Of a stretch of DNA of 64,000 bases, positions 61,501-64,000 are shown in pieces. The stretch is from positions 4,658,513 to 4,722,512 of the forward strand of contig NC_084781.1 in assembly GCF_028858725.1 (NCBI RefSeq). The letters are read 5' to 3'. Origin of the DNA: Colius striatus (Eukaryota; Chordata; Aves; Coliiformes; Coliidae). The notes under the pieces were generated by a model. That model did no database searches and was not told where the DNA came from. It saw only the letters and a program-made list of their open reading frames with translations. The translations under genes and the position numbers were made by a program. Each line of letters starts with the position of its first letter. Position 1 is the stretch's first letter.

Positions 61501-64000
61501 GACTAAAAAGGAAAGCTGTTAGACATTACCAGTCTCAGAAAAAAAAGGGTTGCAAGGAAAGCTAAGACGATCAACTCTTCAGTAGGTGGCACTACTCCCT
61601 CTGTGACGCGGTGGCTGCAGCTCTCCAGCCCCCCTCTCAAGTGTGCTTTTTGAGTAACAGGGAAAGGTGAAGTCTGAACGTCTCAAGGTCACTGACACAC
61701 CATAGTAAAAATGACTGTCTCAAACAGCCTTGCCAACTACATTTTGATTGTCTGAGAGCTTCTCCAGTAAAGAGATCACTTACCTTCTTCTCTCTACAGC
61801 TCTTAAATACTTGGAAGTTATAAAATAGGAAGTTTCATTTCCTTACCAGTGCACAACAAATAGAGCAGGAGTTCATCCTAAAAACCTGAGTCACTGGAAT
61901 GGAGACCTTAATTCCATCTTCCATAAGACAATGTAGCTTTTCCTCTGATCAAACTGTGTGGGACATGGCATGGGAGGAGACTTGTGAACTATAACCTCCC
62001 TGGAGGCATGAGGCCACAATGGGAAAATGCAATTTAATATAGTGATTTGAAATGAATCATTCAATAAACAAAAACAAACTCCTTGGGGTTTTGAGAATGT
62101 CCAAATGTTTCGCTTCATTTGGGGAGCTTTATTTCTATAAAATATTTTCAGAAACTCTGCTCCACAAGACAAATGAAACTATCAGCTTTTAGAGTTAAAA
62201 TTTCTCATAGGATGAAATCCTGAAATTTCATTTAGTTCTAGTTATTACCCTGATCTTCATACCAAATGCCACATTAGCAGCATTCTTCAGATTCTTCCAC
62301 TAACCTGGTAACAGAAGTCACGTAAAGTCAGTGCAAAAACTACCATTTGAAATTAGTGCAGCCTAGAGTGTCTTGCTAAAACTGTCAATAACAACAGCAC
62401 TGAATACTGTTCATAAAACAAGGCTTGGTAATCTTTCTGGAAAAAAAGAACCATTTACTTTAACCATGATAAATAGGACTATCTGCTGCCATGGCAACAA
62501 CACATTCAACCCCTGTGGTCAAGTGCCCCTTGCACTCCCAACCATTTCTGGCTATTATAAGGGTAGTGATGAGGTGCTCCCAAGAGTCCTTTTAAGAGCC
62601 TGGAAAAATGGTAGCTACAACATAAAGACACAAGGCTGACAATAACTGCAAGAAAAAAACCAGGAAGAGTGAATTCAATTCCAAAAAATAATTCAACAGG
62701 GTAAAACCTGGAGTTTCAAAAGTTGGAGAGAATATGTGAAGGAGTGTGTATACAGTCTAGTCTCATCTTTGGGCCAGAAACTGATCACTCCTAAATAGAA
62801 AGGAAGCTATCTTTGGAGAGCAACCAAGTTGTGGAGAAAAGGGAAGAGTAACTGATACCTCACGTACCATCCTGGAAGCTAACTTCAAGTTTATTTAAGA
62901 GACAAGAATTCTACTTTGAGAACCAAGTATCAAGTGTTGTGGGGCATTAGGGCCCTAATTAGTAAATTACAGCACATCTGAAACTATTCTCCATCTCCTG
63001 ATCATCTAAATTTTGTTGACTACAGACATGAGAAAGTTGGATTTACAGAAGAAAATATTGCATTAAGTTTCATGTCACTAGAAATTAACTTCTGTATATT
63101 AGAATAATTTCCTTGTCTAACCACTCTGCCTCCCTCCCCTCCCTACTTCAAGAAATTCTGGTCTCTTGCTCCTTAATTAAAAATTTCAAGAGGTAAGAAC
63201 AAACACCTACACAAAAGCCACACCCCCATTTCCTGCTGTCACTCAAGACTTTGCTGTTATATTCACTTTCCAATGGCTAGTCAAGGAAAGAGCCAGCAAA
63301 CATCCAGTCACCAGCAAGAAAAATATCAGTACAGTATTTCTACTTGTAGGTTTTTAAATAGTTTGGTTCCATCCAAAGCAAACAGCAGACTTCTCTACAC
63401 ATACCACAGAACCTGGGAAAAGTAAAGGCTAAAGACAAAAGGCAGGGCAATGTCCAACACAGCAAAGGCCACTGGAAAGGAAGGATGAGTGGAAACTGCT
63501 CCCATAGATACTGCACATGGACAGAGCATCTGCAGGAAGCTTTGGGGGAAGCAAAGGCTTACATTAGGAAGTCATGTTTCTTTCTGCCACACATGAAAAA
63601 CCAGGACACTGTACAGACTGAGAGAGAAGTATAAACACAGACACATTCCATCAAACATACCAAATGTTTCCTGTAATTAACCTACAACAGTTTGACAGCA
63701 CCTCCAGTATATTATGGGTAAGCAGCATGAGGCAAAAATGAATGCAGGTTCCAGACGTCGGGATCCAGTCAACCTGACTGTGCTGTCACTAACTGGCAAG
63801 GAGAACAACTGCTCAAGGCTGCAACACAGGCTCATCAGATGCATCATCCCAAAAGACATGCTTCTCAACCAGGCCATGTCCCTGTTTGTTCTCTCTGAGC
63901 ATGGAAGCCATACAAGCTGCAGCAAGCTAGGTCTCCCTAAGAGGTTTCCAGCTCTACTGAAGCAAATCAGGGCACTCTCAGAAGCTGTTTATGCTTTCTG
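58518..64000 (-). other. ARHGEF12: ARHGEF12 upstream intron (incomplete)
   Basis: This stretch precedes the first PDZ exon in transcript order. I searched both strands by eye for the N-terminal LARG exons (Lys-rich, SSSKK and SEEESRSE-like sequence before the PDZ) and found none, so it is read as intron. A short 11 bp duplication (TTATAAACAC twice) is at 59,205-59,225. Open frames here are unsupported. Confidence 0.7.

Noticed and set aside
63677..63925. Minus-strand 82-codon frame at the window edge
   Set aside because: No similarity to ARHGEF12 N-terminal sequence or any other family I recognise.
1..64000. Search for tRNA, rRNA, CRISPR, or bacterial-type operons
   Set aside because: Nothing of this kind was seen; the window has vertebrate gene structure throughout.

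Overview
The window is nuclear DNA from a vertebrate, most probably a bird. The evidence is a many-exon gene with GT-AG introns, several CR1 (chicken-repeat-1) LINE fragments, small introns and a GC-rich CpG island. The species cannot be read from the sequence.

The one protein-coding gene I can support fully lies on the minus strand between 58,517 and about 25,500. It is ARHGEF12 (LARG, leukaemia-associated Rho guanine-nucleotide exchange factor), recognised from its PDZ, RGS-like, DH and PH domains. I traced 36 consecutive coding exons. The frame is intact across all 35 introns, every intron is GT-AG, and together the exons encode 1,480 residues plus a stop. The window begins inside the gene: the exons for roughly the first 67 residues are not visible and should lie above position 64,000. 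From high to low coordinates the order is PDZ (58.5-56.3 kb), coiled coil (55.6-54.9 kb), acidic linker (54.4-52.1 kb), RGS-like Galpha12/13-binding domain (51.5-47.5 kb), basic and serine/proline-rich linker (46.4-44.3 kb), DH (44.1-38.7 kb), PH (37.6-36.4 kb), divergent C-terminal region (35.4-30.15 kb), then a long 3' UTR.

The region from about 18.4 to 25.5 kb is intergenic, or partly a longer ARHGEF12 3' UTR, and carries a CR1 3' end. At 17.4-18.36 kb is a strong CpG island. Inside it, at 18,065, is a good minus-strand splice donor, so a minus-strand gene probably starts here and the first 17 kb would be its first intron. By conserved vertebrate gene order (ARHGEF12 followed by GRIK4 on the same strand) the best candidate is GRIK4, but no GRIK4 coding exon is visible.

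Positions 1-17.4 kb contain no gene I can support. They hold old and younger CR1 fragments, a short tandem repeat, two perfect inverted repeats and two stretches that look like candidate conserved non-coding DNA. I did not find an evident undescribed system. The findings below are mainly splice, C-terminus, UTR and promoter observations on an otherwise ordinary vertebrate locus.
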